From positions 3,921,001 to 3,985,000 of the forward strand of contig CP079108.1 of NCBI GenBank assembly GCA_019285715.1: a stretch of 64,000 nucleotides of DNA, written 5' to 3'. Shown here in pieces: positions 56,300 to 64,000 of this stretch. The translations under genes were made by a program, and so were the position numbers. The DNA is from Sphingosinicellaceae bacterium. GTDB taxonomy: Bacteria; Pseudomonadota; Alphaproteobacteria; Sphingomonadales; Sphingomonadaceae. The notes beneath the pieces were generated by a model. The model searched no databases, was not told where the DNA came from, and worked only from the letters and a program-made list of their open reading frames with translations. Positions within the stretch are counted from its first letter, which is position 1. Every line of letters begins with the position of its first letter.

Positions 56300-57040
56300 T
56301 CACGCATCCATGCGCTGCTCGAAGTTCAGATCGAGTCCGCCGGCGACCGGAGACACGGGATCGGCGTCGACCTTCTCGAGGAGATCGGCGACGGCCGGGG
56401 CGACGAGAGCCTGAGCGAAGGCCTGTGTCCGATCGAAGCCGGGGGTGATGGCAGCCCCGGTGGCAGCGGTCCCGTAGCGCGCCCAGAGCCGTGCCGCGAT
56501 CTCCGCCGGACTAGACGCCACCGAGGCGTGAAAGGCGTGAAGCAGCGCACCGCCGGTGCGGTCGGCGATCGTCGCGGTGTAGAGACGCGGCCGACCGTCC
56601 GGTTGGCCCGCAGGTGTGCCCTCGCCGTTCGCCGGACCGAGATCGCAATGGTCGGCGGGGGTCTCATGCATGTCGAGCTCGGCGTCGTCCGAGAACAGGT
56701 CGTCGAGGTCGTCCGGGTCGGCGTCCAAGCCGAGCGCCAACCCGTGCAGGAGCATGGCGCGCATGAAGGGCTGATGCTCACGACAGGCGCTCAAGGCGTT
56801 GCGGCCGTCGAACAGGCGCCGGGGCGCGAGCATCCACGCCATGGGGTCATGCTCCGAACCCTCGGCCGCGAAGCGAGTGGCGGCCTGCGCCGCGATGAGC
56901 GCGACGCGGCACAGTCCCCGCGCCGTCGTGATGACCGACACGTCCCGAGGATCGTCGATGCCGATCGGATCCTCATAGGCCAGGGGCTGGGTGACGAGCG
57001 AACTGTGATGCGGGGCCCGATTCAATACATTCATCTGCAT
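56300..57040 (-). CDS. Hypothetical protein, 246 aa, first gene of the SLOG set
   Basis: Not recognised. It has DPRDVSVITTARGLCRVALI, a helical middle (RRLFDGRNALSACREHQPFM, AMLLHGLALGLDADPDDLDD), an acidic stretch, and a C-terminal part with GGALLHAFHASVASSPAEIA. No signal peptide. Start is set at ATG 57040, since AGGGA lies 6 bases before it; an ATG two codons earlier touches that site. Divergent from the ArsR-type gene. Confidence 0.7.
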   Translation of the reverse strand: MQMNVLNRAPHHSSLVTQPLAYEDPIGIDDPRDVSVITTARGLCRVALIAAQAATRFAAEGSEHDPMAWMLAPRRLFDGRNALSACREHQPFMRAMLLHGLALGLDADPDDLDDLFSDDAELDMHETPADHCDLGPANGEGTPAGQPDGRPRLYTATIADRTGGALLHAFHASVASSPAEIAARLWARYGTAATGAAITPGFDRTQAFAQALVAPAVADLLEKVDADPVSPVAGGLDLNFEQRMDA

Positions 57041-57228
57041 GTTCATTCCCTTCGTACCGTCGACGGGACCTGCCGTCCCTGTGCCCGGCGGCGAACGGGG
57101 ACGGCACCCGCTCATCGTCGCGCATCCAACATAGACCTCCATTCGCAACAATACAATAGTTCCGGAACTGCCGAATGATTGGATCAGGGGTTAGTTGATT
57201 GTTAAGTCGGTTCTGCTAATCCCGAACG
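57041..57228. promoter_or_regulatory. Divergent promoter region between the SLOG gene set and the ArsR-type gene
   Basis: 188 bases between the leftward 246-aa gene and the rightward ArsR-type regulator. AT-rich parts (AACAATACAATAGTTCCGG, TTGATTGTTAAG) could hold promoters for both directions. No clear palindromic operator could be fixed. Confidence 0.4.
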
Positions 57229-57543
57229 ATGGAACTGGAAGCCGCCGCTGCCGTGATGTCAGCCTTGGGACAGACGACGAGATTGAAGGTGGTGACGCTC
57301 TTGGCCGACCACGAGCCGACGGGGCTTCCGGCGAGCGAGATCGCCGATCTGGTGGGCACGCCCCGCAATACCATGTCCGGGCATCTCGGCATCCTCTCGA
57401 ACGCCGGGATCGTCACGTCGAGCCGGTCCGGTCGGACCATCACGTACCGGTTGTGTCAGAACGTGGTGGCCAACATCGCGGATATTATCGGCAGACTTTC
57501 GCCCGCCAAGTTGCCGAACGTCTCGAAAAGGCGCCGGGTCTAG
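57229..57543 (+). CDS. ArsR-family winged-helix regulator
   Basis: A 104-aa protein: MSALGQTTRLKVVTLLADHE, LPASEIADLVGTPRNTMSGH (recognition helix), then the wing VTSSRSGRTITYRL. The metal-binding Cys motif of ArsR/SmtB is absent (in the family core only one Cys, in RLCQ), so the signal is not a classical metal. Its divergent placement points to control of the exonuclease/SLOG set. Confidence 0.88.
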   Translation: MELEAAAAVMSALGQTTRLKVVTLLADHEPTGLPASEIADLVGTPRNTMSGHLGILSNAGIVTSSRSGRTITYRLCQNVVANIADIIGRLSPAKLPNVSKRRRV

Positions 57544-57751
57544 CGTCAGCATCGGGAGCGGGCGCCAAGGGCATGCGTTTGCAGAATGCAGCGACCGGAC
57601 GTCTCGCCCGCTCGCCTCTGTGGCCTTCGTGTCTCGTAGCTGGACCGCTAACGGTCGCCTTGGTCCAAGTGCAGAACCCGGTATCTAACGCAAAGTCGGG
57701 CTGACCGCTGCTCGTGGCGGCCGACGCACGGCCTGTCGGTGACGAGTCCCG

Positions 57752-58579
57752 TCAAGGCAACGGTTTGAGCTCCCAGTAGATGTGGCTCACGGCGACCTTG
57801 CTCGTGAAGTGGCACGAGAAGCAGTTGGTGCCCTGCGCGAAGGTCTCGATGGTCGCGTTGGCCAGCTGGTTGGTGCCGACCTCGTTGCCTCCGCTCGGGG
57901 CGGCGCCGCCGATCGTCCAGGTGGTGCCGACCTGGAAGTAGCTCTTGCGGACGTCACCGGCGACCAGTTGGCTGAGGACGCTGGCGTTCGCGGAGATGAC
58001 CTGCGTGTTCAGCGACGTGTTGGTTCCGATGGTGCCCCACGGAAAGGCGCGGATGACGGCGCTCGGAGCGACCGGCGGTCCGGTGATCGCCGTCCCGTTC
58101 CAGCTCGCCTTCATCGCGTTGAACGGACCCCCCGAACCGGACGGGGTGAACGTCCAGCTGCCGGCGGTGTTCTGGGTGACGGTCTTCAAGCCGGTGGTCG
58201 AATTGTACTTGTAGGTCGCGTTCGGAGCGTTGTCGGCGTGCTCGAAGCTGCCCCACACCATCTCGCCGTGGCCCTTGGTGCTGCCGACGACGTGGACGCC
58301 GACCATCACGAGTTTCACGGCCTTCTGGCCAAAGTGAATCCAGTTGTTCGGATCGCTCGTGTTGAACGTCGGCACGATCGCCGTGGTCTGCACGTACGAC
58401 GCGGGATCCGCGACGGACATCGCCTCCACCCAACTCGACTTCGTCTCCACGGCCAGCGCGTCGGGTTCGAGGATCGTATGACCCTTGCCCGCGGCGAAGG
58501 CCTTCACCGCCGCACCGTCCGCGGCCGTCAGCGGGAACGTGATGCCGGTGTTGGCAGGTATGACCGCCGCTCCCTGCAT
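57752..58579 (-). pseudogene. Cytochrome-c-like protein, 5'-truncated
   Basis: About 275 residues with one haem motif CFSCH near the C-terminus, and GHGEMVWGSFEHADNAPNAT, seen in a family of exported cytochrome-like proteins. It lacks a signal peptide; the frame stays open upstream (SDARGYAYHRTMQGAAV) until it runs antisense into the SDR fragment at about 58,600. The gene has lost its 5' end in a rearrangement, so no haem protein would be exported. Confidence 0.7.
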
Positions 58580-58598
58580 CGTACGGTGATACGCATAT

Positions 58599-59090
58599 CC
58601 GCGCGCATCGGAGCAGGCCGCGTTTGCGCTGGCCGAGCGGGGGGTGCGGGCGTCGGTGGTCCGTCCCGCGCGCTCGGTGCACGGGGTGGGCGAGCGTCAC
58701 GGCTTCGTGCCTCAGCTCGCCGGTGTTGCTCGCGAGAAAGGCTTTTTAGCTTTTGTAGGAGACGGACAGAGCCCGTGGCCCGCCGTGCATCGGCTAGATG
58801 CGGCGCGCGTGTTTCGCCTCGCGCTCGAGCGGGGCGTCGGAGGTGAGGCATATCATGCCGTCGCCGAAGGCTTATCGTTCAAGCTCATGGTCGAGGCGAT
58901 CGGCAGGCAAGTCGGCGTGCCCTCGAGGTCCTTGGCTCCAGACGCGGCCGAAGCGCACTTCGGCGCTTTAGCGATCTGGCTAACTGGCAGTGGCACTGTG
59001 TCCAGCGAGTGGACCAAAAAGGTTCTCGGATGGCAGCCGAAAGAGATCGGCCTGATCCAGGACATCGATCGGCCGGAGTATTTCGCGTGA
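58599..59090 (+). pseudogene. SDR/NAD-epimerase-like protein, 5'-truncated
   Basis: The frame from PRASEQAAFALAERGVRASV through VHGVGERHGFVP, YHAVAEGLSFKLM and KKVLGWQPKEIGLIQDIDRP matches the C-terminal half of SDR-family NAD-dependent epimerases. The N-terminal NAD-binding half and start codon are missing. It meets the truncated cytochrome gene head to head. Confidence 0.75.
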
Positions 59091-59262
59091 GCGCCGCCCA
59101 CACCGGGGCGGCGAGCACGACCATGCAGATCCATCGCAGCAGGACCGCGCCGACTGTTGCGCGACGATCTGGGTGAGAGACGCATTGCCTCGCCTGATTT
59201 GCTCCCGCGGCGGGGGTCGTTGCCTCATTTAAAATGCTCTCGAGATTGTTCGGGAGCGAGCT

Positions 59263-60810
59263 ATGAGGACGGTGAGCATGGCAACGCGTACGGAGCTGGT
59301 CGCTGCGATCAGCGAACGGTACCGATCGGCTGATCGAGCAAGCAAGGGCCGGGTGCTGGACGAGTTCGTTGCGGTGACGGGATTTCACCGCAAGCATGCG
59401 ATGCGGCTGATGCGGGCGGGCCCCGCGGTCACGACGGCGAACGTCCGCATCGAGCGTCGGATCTACGACGAGGCGGCCCGGACCGCGCTTATCGTGCTCT
59501 GGGAGGCGGCGGATCGGCTGTGCGGCAAGCGATTGCGACCGCTCATTCCGATCCTGCTGGAGGCGATGGAGCGCCATGGCCATCTGGACTTGGCGCCGGC
59601 GGTGAGGTCGCAGCTGACGAAGATGAGCGCGGCAACGATCGATCGCGTGCTTCGCGCCGCAAAGGCCGGTAATCGCAAACCGCGGCGACGTGGTGTCGCG
59701 GGAACGGCGCTCCGGCAAAGCGTACCGATCAGGACGTTTGACGACTGGGACAATCCGGCACCGGGGTATGTCGAAGCCGATCTCGTATCGCACAGCGGTC
59801 CGGTCGCGAAGGGAAGCTTTGCGTGGACGTTCACGTTGACTGACATCGCGACCGGCTGGACTGAGTGCGCGCCGCTACTGGTTCGCGAGCAGACGGTGCT
59901 CGTCGCGGTGCTTAGCGAGGTGCGCAGGCTGATGCCGTTCCCGCTGCTGGGGTTCGACACTGACAACGATAGCGTCTTCATCAACGAGACGGTGCGCGAT
60001 TACTGCGCTGCCTCCGACATCGCGTTCACGCGCTGCCGACCCTATCGCAAGAACGACCAGGCATGGGTGGAGCAAAAGAACGGATCAGTCGTGCGCCGCC
60101 TGGCTGGCTATCGTCGCTTCGAGGGGCTGGAGGCGACCGTTGCGCTGGCTGAGCTGTACGCGGCGTCGCGCCTGTTCGTGAACTTCTTCCAGCCCTCGTT
60201 CAAGCTGGCCGAGAAGCACCGCGACGGTGCGCGGGTTCGCAAGCGCTATCATGCACCAGCGACGCCCTATCAGCGGTTGCTCGACGATCCGCGGGTATCT
60301 GATAAGACCCGGACACGCGTGCGTGCGATCTTTGCCGACCTCGATCCCGTCCGCTTGCTGCGCGATATCAGGGCGGCCCAACAGCGGCTGGTCGCCCTTG
60401 CCGACATGGTCAGCCCAGTACCGGTGAGCGAGCAGCCCGCGGCCCCACCATTGGACGCGTTCCTCTCCAGCTTGCAAACGATATGGCAGGGCGGTGAAGC
60501 GCGACCGACTGCATCCAATAAACCGGTCATCAAGCGCGGTCGTCGCCGTCCCGATCCGCTGATCGAGGTGAGCGAGCAGTTGAAGCGCTGGTTCGAGGAC
60601 GAGCCGTGGCGCACCGGCAGGGAGCTGCTGGAAAAACTTCAGGTCGAGCGGCCCGACAACTATCCCGATGGCCTGATCCGTACCGTCCAGCGCCGCCTTA
60701 AGGTCTGGCGGTCCGAATACGCTCACGCACTGGTGTTCACTCATTCCGGGCTGGCGGCGGAATCTCCTACGGATACGGCGATGCCGGTGTCGGTGCTAGT
60801 CGAAGGTTGA
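59263..60810 (+). CDS. DDE transposase (rve integrase core)
   Basis: A 515-aa transposase. The N-terminal part (GRVLDEFVAVTGFHRKHAMR) is an HTH; the rve core has EADLVSHSGPV (Asp), FDTDNDSVF (Asp) and WVEQKNGSVVRRL (Glu). IS family not assigned; IS481-like or ISNCY are candidates. Start at ATG 59263 has GGGAG before it; a Met five codons on is possible. Full length. Confidence 0.92.
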   Translation: MRTVSMATRTELVAAISERYRSADRASKGRVLDEFVAVTGFHRKHAMRLMRAGPAVTTANVRIERRIYDEAARTALIVLWEAADRLCGKRLRPLIPILLEAMERHGHLDLAPAVRSQLTKMSAATIDRVLRAAKAGNRKPRRRGVAGTALRQSVPIRTFDDWDNPAPGYVEADLVSHSGPVAKGSFAWTFTLTDIATGWTECAPLLVREQTVLVAVLSEVRRLMPFPLLGFDTDNDSVFINETVRDYCAASDIAFTRCRPYRKNDQAWVEQKNGSVVRRLAGYRRFEGLEATVALAELYAASRLFVNFFQPSFKLAEKHRDGARVRKRYHAPATPYQRLLDDPRVSDKTRTRVRAIFADLDPVRLLRDIRAAQQRLVALADMVSPVPVSEQPAAPPLDAFLSSLQTIWQGGEARPTASNKPVIKRGRRRPDPLIEVSEQLKRWFEDEPWRTGRELLEKLQVERPDNYPDGLIRTVQRRLKVWRSEYAHALVFTHSGLAAESPTDTAMPVSVLVEG

Positions 60811-60863
60811 TGGGACGCTGCTCCGCTTCGCCTACGGCTCCGCTCCACAGCGTCCCATCAACC
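60805..60863 (+). terminator. Strong hairpin spanning the transposase stop
   Basis: A perfect 16-bp inverted repeat (60805-60820 with 60848-60863; arm GGTTGATGGGACGCTG) around a 27-base loop. The transposase TGA is inside the left arm. It may end transcription or block readthrough into the element. Confidence 0.6.
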
Positions 60864-61236
60864 GGGAATCGACCTCGCCTGGTGATCGGCGTAGGGGAAC
60901 ACTCTGGTGAGGCAACGGCATCACCGCTCGGGAACATCTTCTCGTGAGGCAACACGGTTCTCACCGTGATTGTCGCGCAGCACAAGCCTGAATCTGTCGA
61001 ACTGAATGATCTAGGCGTCTTGGCGCGGGTTGAGGGGACGGCATCGTCGAGGGGCGAAGTCCGCGATCCGTCATGCGGCCGGCGATCAGCGCCCTCTCCT
61101 TGCGCCGTGCGCCTCTACCGTCTTGGGCGCGCGATCTTCCTGGATCGGCACCGACGGACAGTTCGGCGAGTTGGTCGAGGGCACGACCCAGGGCTGCCGT
61201 GCCTTTGTAGTATCCGGTTCGCAGCAGGTTGCCTGC

Positions 61237-61698
61237 TTAATGGATGTTGTCGTGGGTGAACATCCAATCGCGGAACCGGTCGCGTGCGGCGGAAGTCGTG
61301 AAGCGGTGGCGGTAGACCTCTTCGAAGTCGGTGCCGTTCCGACTGAACAGCATCTCGCCGAAGACCACCTCGACCGGATCCTCGTGCTTCCTGACGACAG
61401 TGCCAATCACTTCGGCGATGGGCGTTTCGGTGAGGAGCTTTGACATGTGCCGGCCGACGGCCTCGTGATCGACGGCCTCGGCCAGGCGTCCCCACGCCGG
61501 CCACTGGTCCCGGCGGATGCTCAGCCATCGGCCGAGCTCATCGAAGGTCCGCCGATCCGTCGCCGCCCGTCCCCACAGCGGATTGATGTGGCCGCCGCGC
61601 TCGAACATCGCCCTCGTGAGGAGGACGAAAAGGTAGCCGTCCCGGATATCGCCGACGAACAGATGGCTTCCGCTGTCGTCGATGTGTTGCAGAAGCAT
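61237..61698 (-). CDS. Hypothetical protein, 153 aa
   Basis: Not recognised. HLFVGDIRDGYLFVLLTRAM, then HINPLWGRAATDRRTFDELG and RWLSIRRDQWPAWGRLAEAV. Soluble, no signal peptide. AAGGA precedes the ATG. Isolated: the right IS end is 257 bases away on one side, 264 empty bases on the other. Confidence 0.6.
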   Translation of the reverse strand: MLLQHIDDSGSHLFVGDIRDGYLFVLLTRAMFERGGHINPLWGRAATDRRTFDELGRWLSIRRDQWPAWGRLAEAVDHEAVGRHMSKLLTETPIAEVIGTVVRKHEDPVEVVFGEMLFSRNGTDFEEVYRHRFTTSAARDRFRDWMFTHDNIH

Positions 61699-61962
61699 TT
61701 CGTATTCCTTGCTGATGGCTGAGTGCCGTCAGCGTTACGGGAGATTGTTTTCCTCCCACTTGCCTCTGGCGCCTTCCACCTAGACCCTAGATCCTTCCTT
61801 CGTTTCGCTTCTGTGCCCCACTCGAGTTGAGCATCCTCGCCGGGAGCGGTCGCACGGCGGGTCCGTCTATCGGTGCCCTCAGGTCGCCGCGTTGGACGGC
61901 CGCCAACGGTTTGCAGGGGCGGTCGCGCGCTGTAGCAGTGCCGCAACGGCCGGGGGACGCGT

Positions 61963-62703
61963 ATGACGAGCATCACTGTGACATCGACCGATATCGGGCA
62001 CATCTCGATCGGGAGGCTGACCGCGAAAACCAACGCTGCCGGAACGCGCGTTCTGAGATACTACATCGATCTCCGCCACACGAAGCTCAACCTGCACAAG
62101 GAACTGAGCGCGACGGAGATCTCGATCCTGCAGAGCAAGGTCAACGTCCACGTCACCAGCTGGGATGTCAAATCGGCGCAGGACGGCCTTCGCAGATTGC
62201 TGCAGTCCGGCAAGGAGGCGGCCGACGAGGCGACTGTTGAAGCCGGGGCCGCCCAGGAGGGCCTGAGCCGCATTTGGGCTCGTACCCTGTCAGTGGACGA
62301 CGCCGTGGACTGGTATGCTCTCAAGGACCGGTCCGCCTACGCGATGCCCGCCCGATTCTCGGAGCCGAAGCCCGTGGCGACGGTTATCGACGTCCCCGTG
62401 TTCGCGGCGCCCAAAGTTGGTATCGCCGACCGCCTGCTGGGTCGGAAGCAACGCATCATGTCGGACGCCGAAGAGGCCCATGCCGCAAGCGTCTCCGACT
62501 GCCGCCGAAGGCAGTCCGAAGCGGACGCTGCGGATGCCGTCGCACTCGCCGGGTGGCAGCGGCGGGAGAGGAAGTTCTGGGCTCTGCACCGGGAACAGGA
62601 GCAGGCCTTCCTGAGTGAGCAGGCGGCGAACAACGCGAAGATCGACGGGCTGCGCTCGGCCTTGAAGACCGGTGAGCCGGAAGCCGTCGGCCCGCGCCAT
62701 TGA
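61963..62703 (+). CDS. Truncated protein resembling the N-terminal half of Mrr-like restriction endonucleases
   Basis: A 246-aa protein. The second half (DWYALKDRSAY, then a Pro-rich linker with PKVGIADRLLGRKQRIM, a long charged coiled coil, and ALKTGEPEAV) matches the segment that precedes the nuclease domain in a family of Mrr-like restriction endonucleases, where GDPEAV usually runs on into a further domain. Here the frame stops three residues later (GPRH). The nuclease domain is missing, so it is either truncated or a stand-alone coiled-coil protein. Confidence 0.6.
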   Translation: MTSITVTSTDIGHISIGRLTAKTNAAGTRVLRYYIDLRHTKLNLHKELSATEISILQSKVNVHVTSWDVKSAQDGLRRLLQSGKEAADEATVEAGAAQEGLSRIWARTLSVDDAVDWYALKDRSAYAMPARFSEPKPVATVIDVPVFAAPKVGIADRLLGRKQRIMSDAEEAHAASVSDCRRRQSEADAADAVALAGWQRRERKFWALHREQEQAFLSEQAANNAKIDGLRSALKTGEPEAVGPRH

Positions 62704-63133
62704 TCTTGACCGGTTGAAATTTCTGCGAGTCCAGCAACACCATCACTTTCGATCGCCGCCAACGATCAATGTGCCGCCCGCGTACAACGCCGTGATGATA
62801 CCCTTTCAGTTTTTATATACTCCGGATCTGCAAACACCGCCTCCGCTTCGTTCGCAATCACGGAACAATTATCAAGTCGTTACAGCCTTATGGACATCGC
62901 GCCGAAGATTGGGGATGACTACTCCCGTAAAGTCTTTTTAAAAGCACAGAACAAGTACGTTTGCCCGCCTCTTGGAGTTCCTGAAACCCGGGTGCGGACG
63001 CGTAAGTTCAGCCGGACCAACAACCCTAGCAGAGGCCGCATGGGTGCCGTATCCAGACCCTTGGCGACGCGTTTATTCGGCTCTAAGACTAGCGTCGGAC
63101 GCGAGCGCTAAGACAGTCGAAAGCCGAGCCACG
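62704..63133. other. AT-rich stretch before the S21 gene, no gene seen
   Basis: A 430-base region with runs such as TTTTTATATACTCC that could be promoter elements for the S21 gene. The S21 frame stays open back to about 62972, but that part does not resemble S21 and is not counted. No remnant of a nuclease domain was recognised. Confidence 0.4.
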
Positions 63134-63334
63134 ATGCAAATCCTTGTCCGCGACAACAACGTCGACCAAGCAATTCGTACTCTCAAAAAGAAGCTGCAGC
63201 GCGAAGGCGTCTACCGCGAGATGAGGCTCCGGGGTCATTACGAAAAGCCGTCGGAGAAGCGGGCGCGCCAACGAGCGGCGGCGATCAATCGTGCTCGAAA
63301 GGCAGACCGCAAGCGAGGCGAACGCGATAATTGA
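63134..63334 (+). CDS. rpsU: 30S ribosomal protein S21 (accessory copy?)
   Basis: A 66-aa protein close to bS21: [46 protein letters not shown], with a Lys/Arg-rich tail. S21 sits near the 3' end of 16S rRNA and helps initiation. Its setting among mobile elements suggests an extra copy, but the main copy is not in view. The upstream ribosome binding site is weak, as in autogenously controlled r-protein genes. Confidence 0.88.
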   Translation: MQILVRDNNVDQAIRTLKKKLQREGVYREMRLRGHYEKPSEKRARQRAAAINRARKADRKRGERDN

Positions 63335-63745
63335 ATAAGTCGTGCGCAGTGATGCGGCATTACCTTGCGAACCGACCTAAAAGTTCCGGGCACAGAGGGG
63401 TCATGCCGACATCGCGGCGGTAGCAGGCGCTCGCCGCAAGGCGAGAGGTGCCTTGCGTCGGGAGGGCGCCGAGAGGTTCGTGACAGTCGTTAAAGCGCTT
63501 GATCTGCCTTTGAGACAGCGATGCCGGTTGGGCCGACATAGAATCACGACGTCAATACGTCGACAGCTAAAAGCGAGTTAGCGACTGCTTCCCTGGTGCA
63601 AGGACGATTCGCGCATACTTCATTTAAATCATTTCACCAGTCGGATTAATCTGGCCGTTGTCACTTAACGGTCCATGACCGCGCTGTTCCCCTCCCCGGC
63701 CGAGGCTGGTATCGTCTTGCCGGAACCATGATCGAGCAATGGACG
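63335..63745. other. Gap between S21 and the second small basic gene, no gene seen
   Basis: A 411-base stretch in which no reading frame looks coding on either strand. An AT-rich run (ATACTTCATTTAAATCATTT) near 63,620 may contain the promoter of the small gene. Confidence 0.4.
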
Positions 63746-63955
63746 ATGAAGGAAACTGGGTTGGACGGCCGTCACCGGGACAAGACCCCGCCCAAGACCG
63801 GCCAAATCCAGCAGAAACGTGGCGACACGGTGACCAAGAATTTGCCCAATCCGATCCCTGAGTTCTCGGCGCTCGCGAAGCTCGGGACGATGCGGAAGGA
63901 GACCGGTAAGACCAGCGTGGCGGCGGTGACAAAGGCCGCCAAGAACCGCAGCTGA
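63746..63955 (+). CDS. Small basic protein, 69 aa, copy 2
   Basis: Starts MKETGLDGRHRDKTPPKTGQ; same length as copy 1 (54954-55163) with 53 of 69 residues identical and no gaps. An in-frame ATG six codons upstream (63728) gives a 75-aa form. Unlike copy 1, no SLOG start overlaps its stop, and only 45 bases remain before the window edge. The two copies may mark a duplicated or modular system. Confidence 0.8.
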   Translation: MKETGLDGRHRDKTPPKTGQIQQKRGDTVTKNLPNPIPEFSALAKLGTMRKETGKTSVAAVTKAAKNRS

Positions 63956-64000
63956 GGCGAGTTTGGGCGTTCTGCTTCGCCGTCACGCCGGACGTCCGCC

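Larger units (their letters stand above)
59158..60979 (+). mobile_element. Insertion sequence with symmetric subterminal repeats (~1.8 kb)
   Basis: Ends in TG...CA. The outer inverted repeat reads TGCGCGAC-ATC--GGTGAGA on both sides with a few mismatches. Two TTGCCTC motifs lie inside each end; the outer one is exactly 27 bases from the end on both sides (59185-59191 and the mirror at 60946-60952), the inner one 35-37 bases further in. The symmetry fixes the borders. No target duplication is clear. It carries one DDE transposase. Confidence 0.88.

Noticed and set aside
49544-64000. Right-hand copy of the tRNA-Ala 3' end (att repeat) and integrase
   Set aside because: I looked for the CGGTTCGATCCCG segment and for an integrase and found neither, so the island border on the right is not claimed.
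1-64000. CRISPR array or prophage
   Set aside because: No regularly spaced repeats with unique spacers and no capsid, terminase or tail gene cluster were seen; the lone OB-fold gene is not enough for a prophage.

Overview
The window reads as chromosomal DNA of a high-GC alphaproteobacterium, most likely Sphingomonadales. Pointers are two PEP-CTERM proteins with the sphingomonad-style PEPAAW anchor, a ChpT-type histidine phosphotransferase, a TIGR02300/FYDLN-type acidic protein, TypA, RpoH and a small lysine-rich MAKG protein. I made no database search. All calls rest on motifs, gene order and remembered family features.

Positions 1-49,500 look like core chromosome. In order they hold the 3' part of mfd, an EAL signalling protein, moaA, nadK and tRNA-Asn. 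A one-carbon block follows at 6.7-15.4 kb: xoxJ-xoxG-xoxF (lanthanide-type methanol dehydrogenase, cytochrome c and periplasmic binding protein), a glutathione-independent formaldehyde dehydrogenase, a glutathione-dependent formaldehyde operon (frmA, a VOC protein, fghA), a LysR regulator and a GlcG/HbpS protein. Methanol would be oxidised in the periplasm and formaldehyde removed by two parallel routes. Next come recJ, tRNA-Glu, a hybrid histidine kinase, a LuxR-type regulator, an ABC-F ATPase, a broken PEP-CTERM gene, FKBP, tadA, typA, glf with a glycosyltransferase, RNase P RNA, an overlapping amidase/OB-fold/transporter/DnaJ operon, chpT, a cold-shock gene, a JAMM peptidase, rluD, rpoH, a HEPN/MNT toxin-antitoxin pair, mtgA and wecB.

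From tRNA-Ala(GGC) at 49,468-49,543 to the right edge the character changes to an accessory island: unfamiliar genes, two complete insertion sequences, truncated genes and long poorly coding stretches. Its parts are (a) a three-gene run with a tandem ribbon-helix-helix-like protein and an HExxH metallopeptidase whose stop codon is supplied by an IS21-family element; (b) the IS21 element; (c) a leftward gene set (246-aa unknown, DEDDh exonuclease, 69-aa basic protein, SLOG-domain protein) facing a divergent ArsR-type regulator; (d) a head-to-head junction of two 5'-truncated genes; (e) a second IS with symmetric subterminal motifs; (f) a truncated protein resembling the N-terminal part of Mrr-like restriction endonucleases, an S21 gene and a second copy of the 69-aa protein.

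The best candidate for an undescribed system is (c). The 69-aa gene and the SLOG gene share an ATGA overlap, and the small protein recurs at 63,746-63,955 with 53 of 69 residues identical and no gaps. SLOG proteins are known from other systems as nucleotide-signal sensors or processors, so a signalling or defence role is a reasonable hypothesis, but it is inference.
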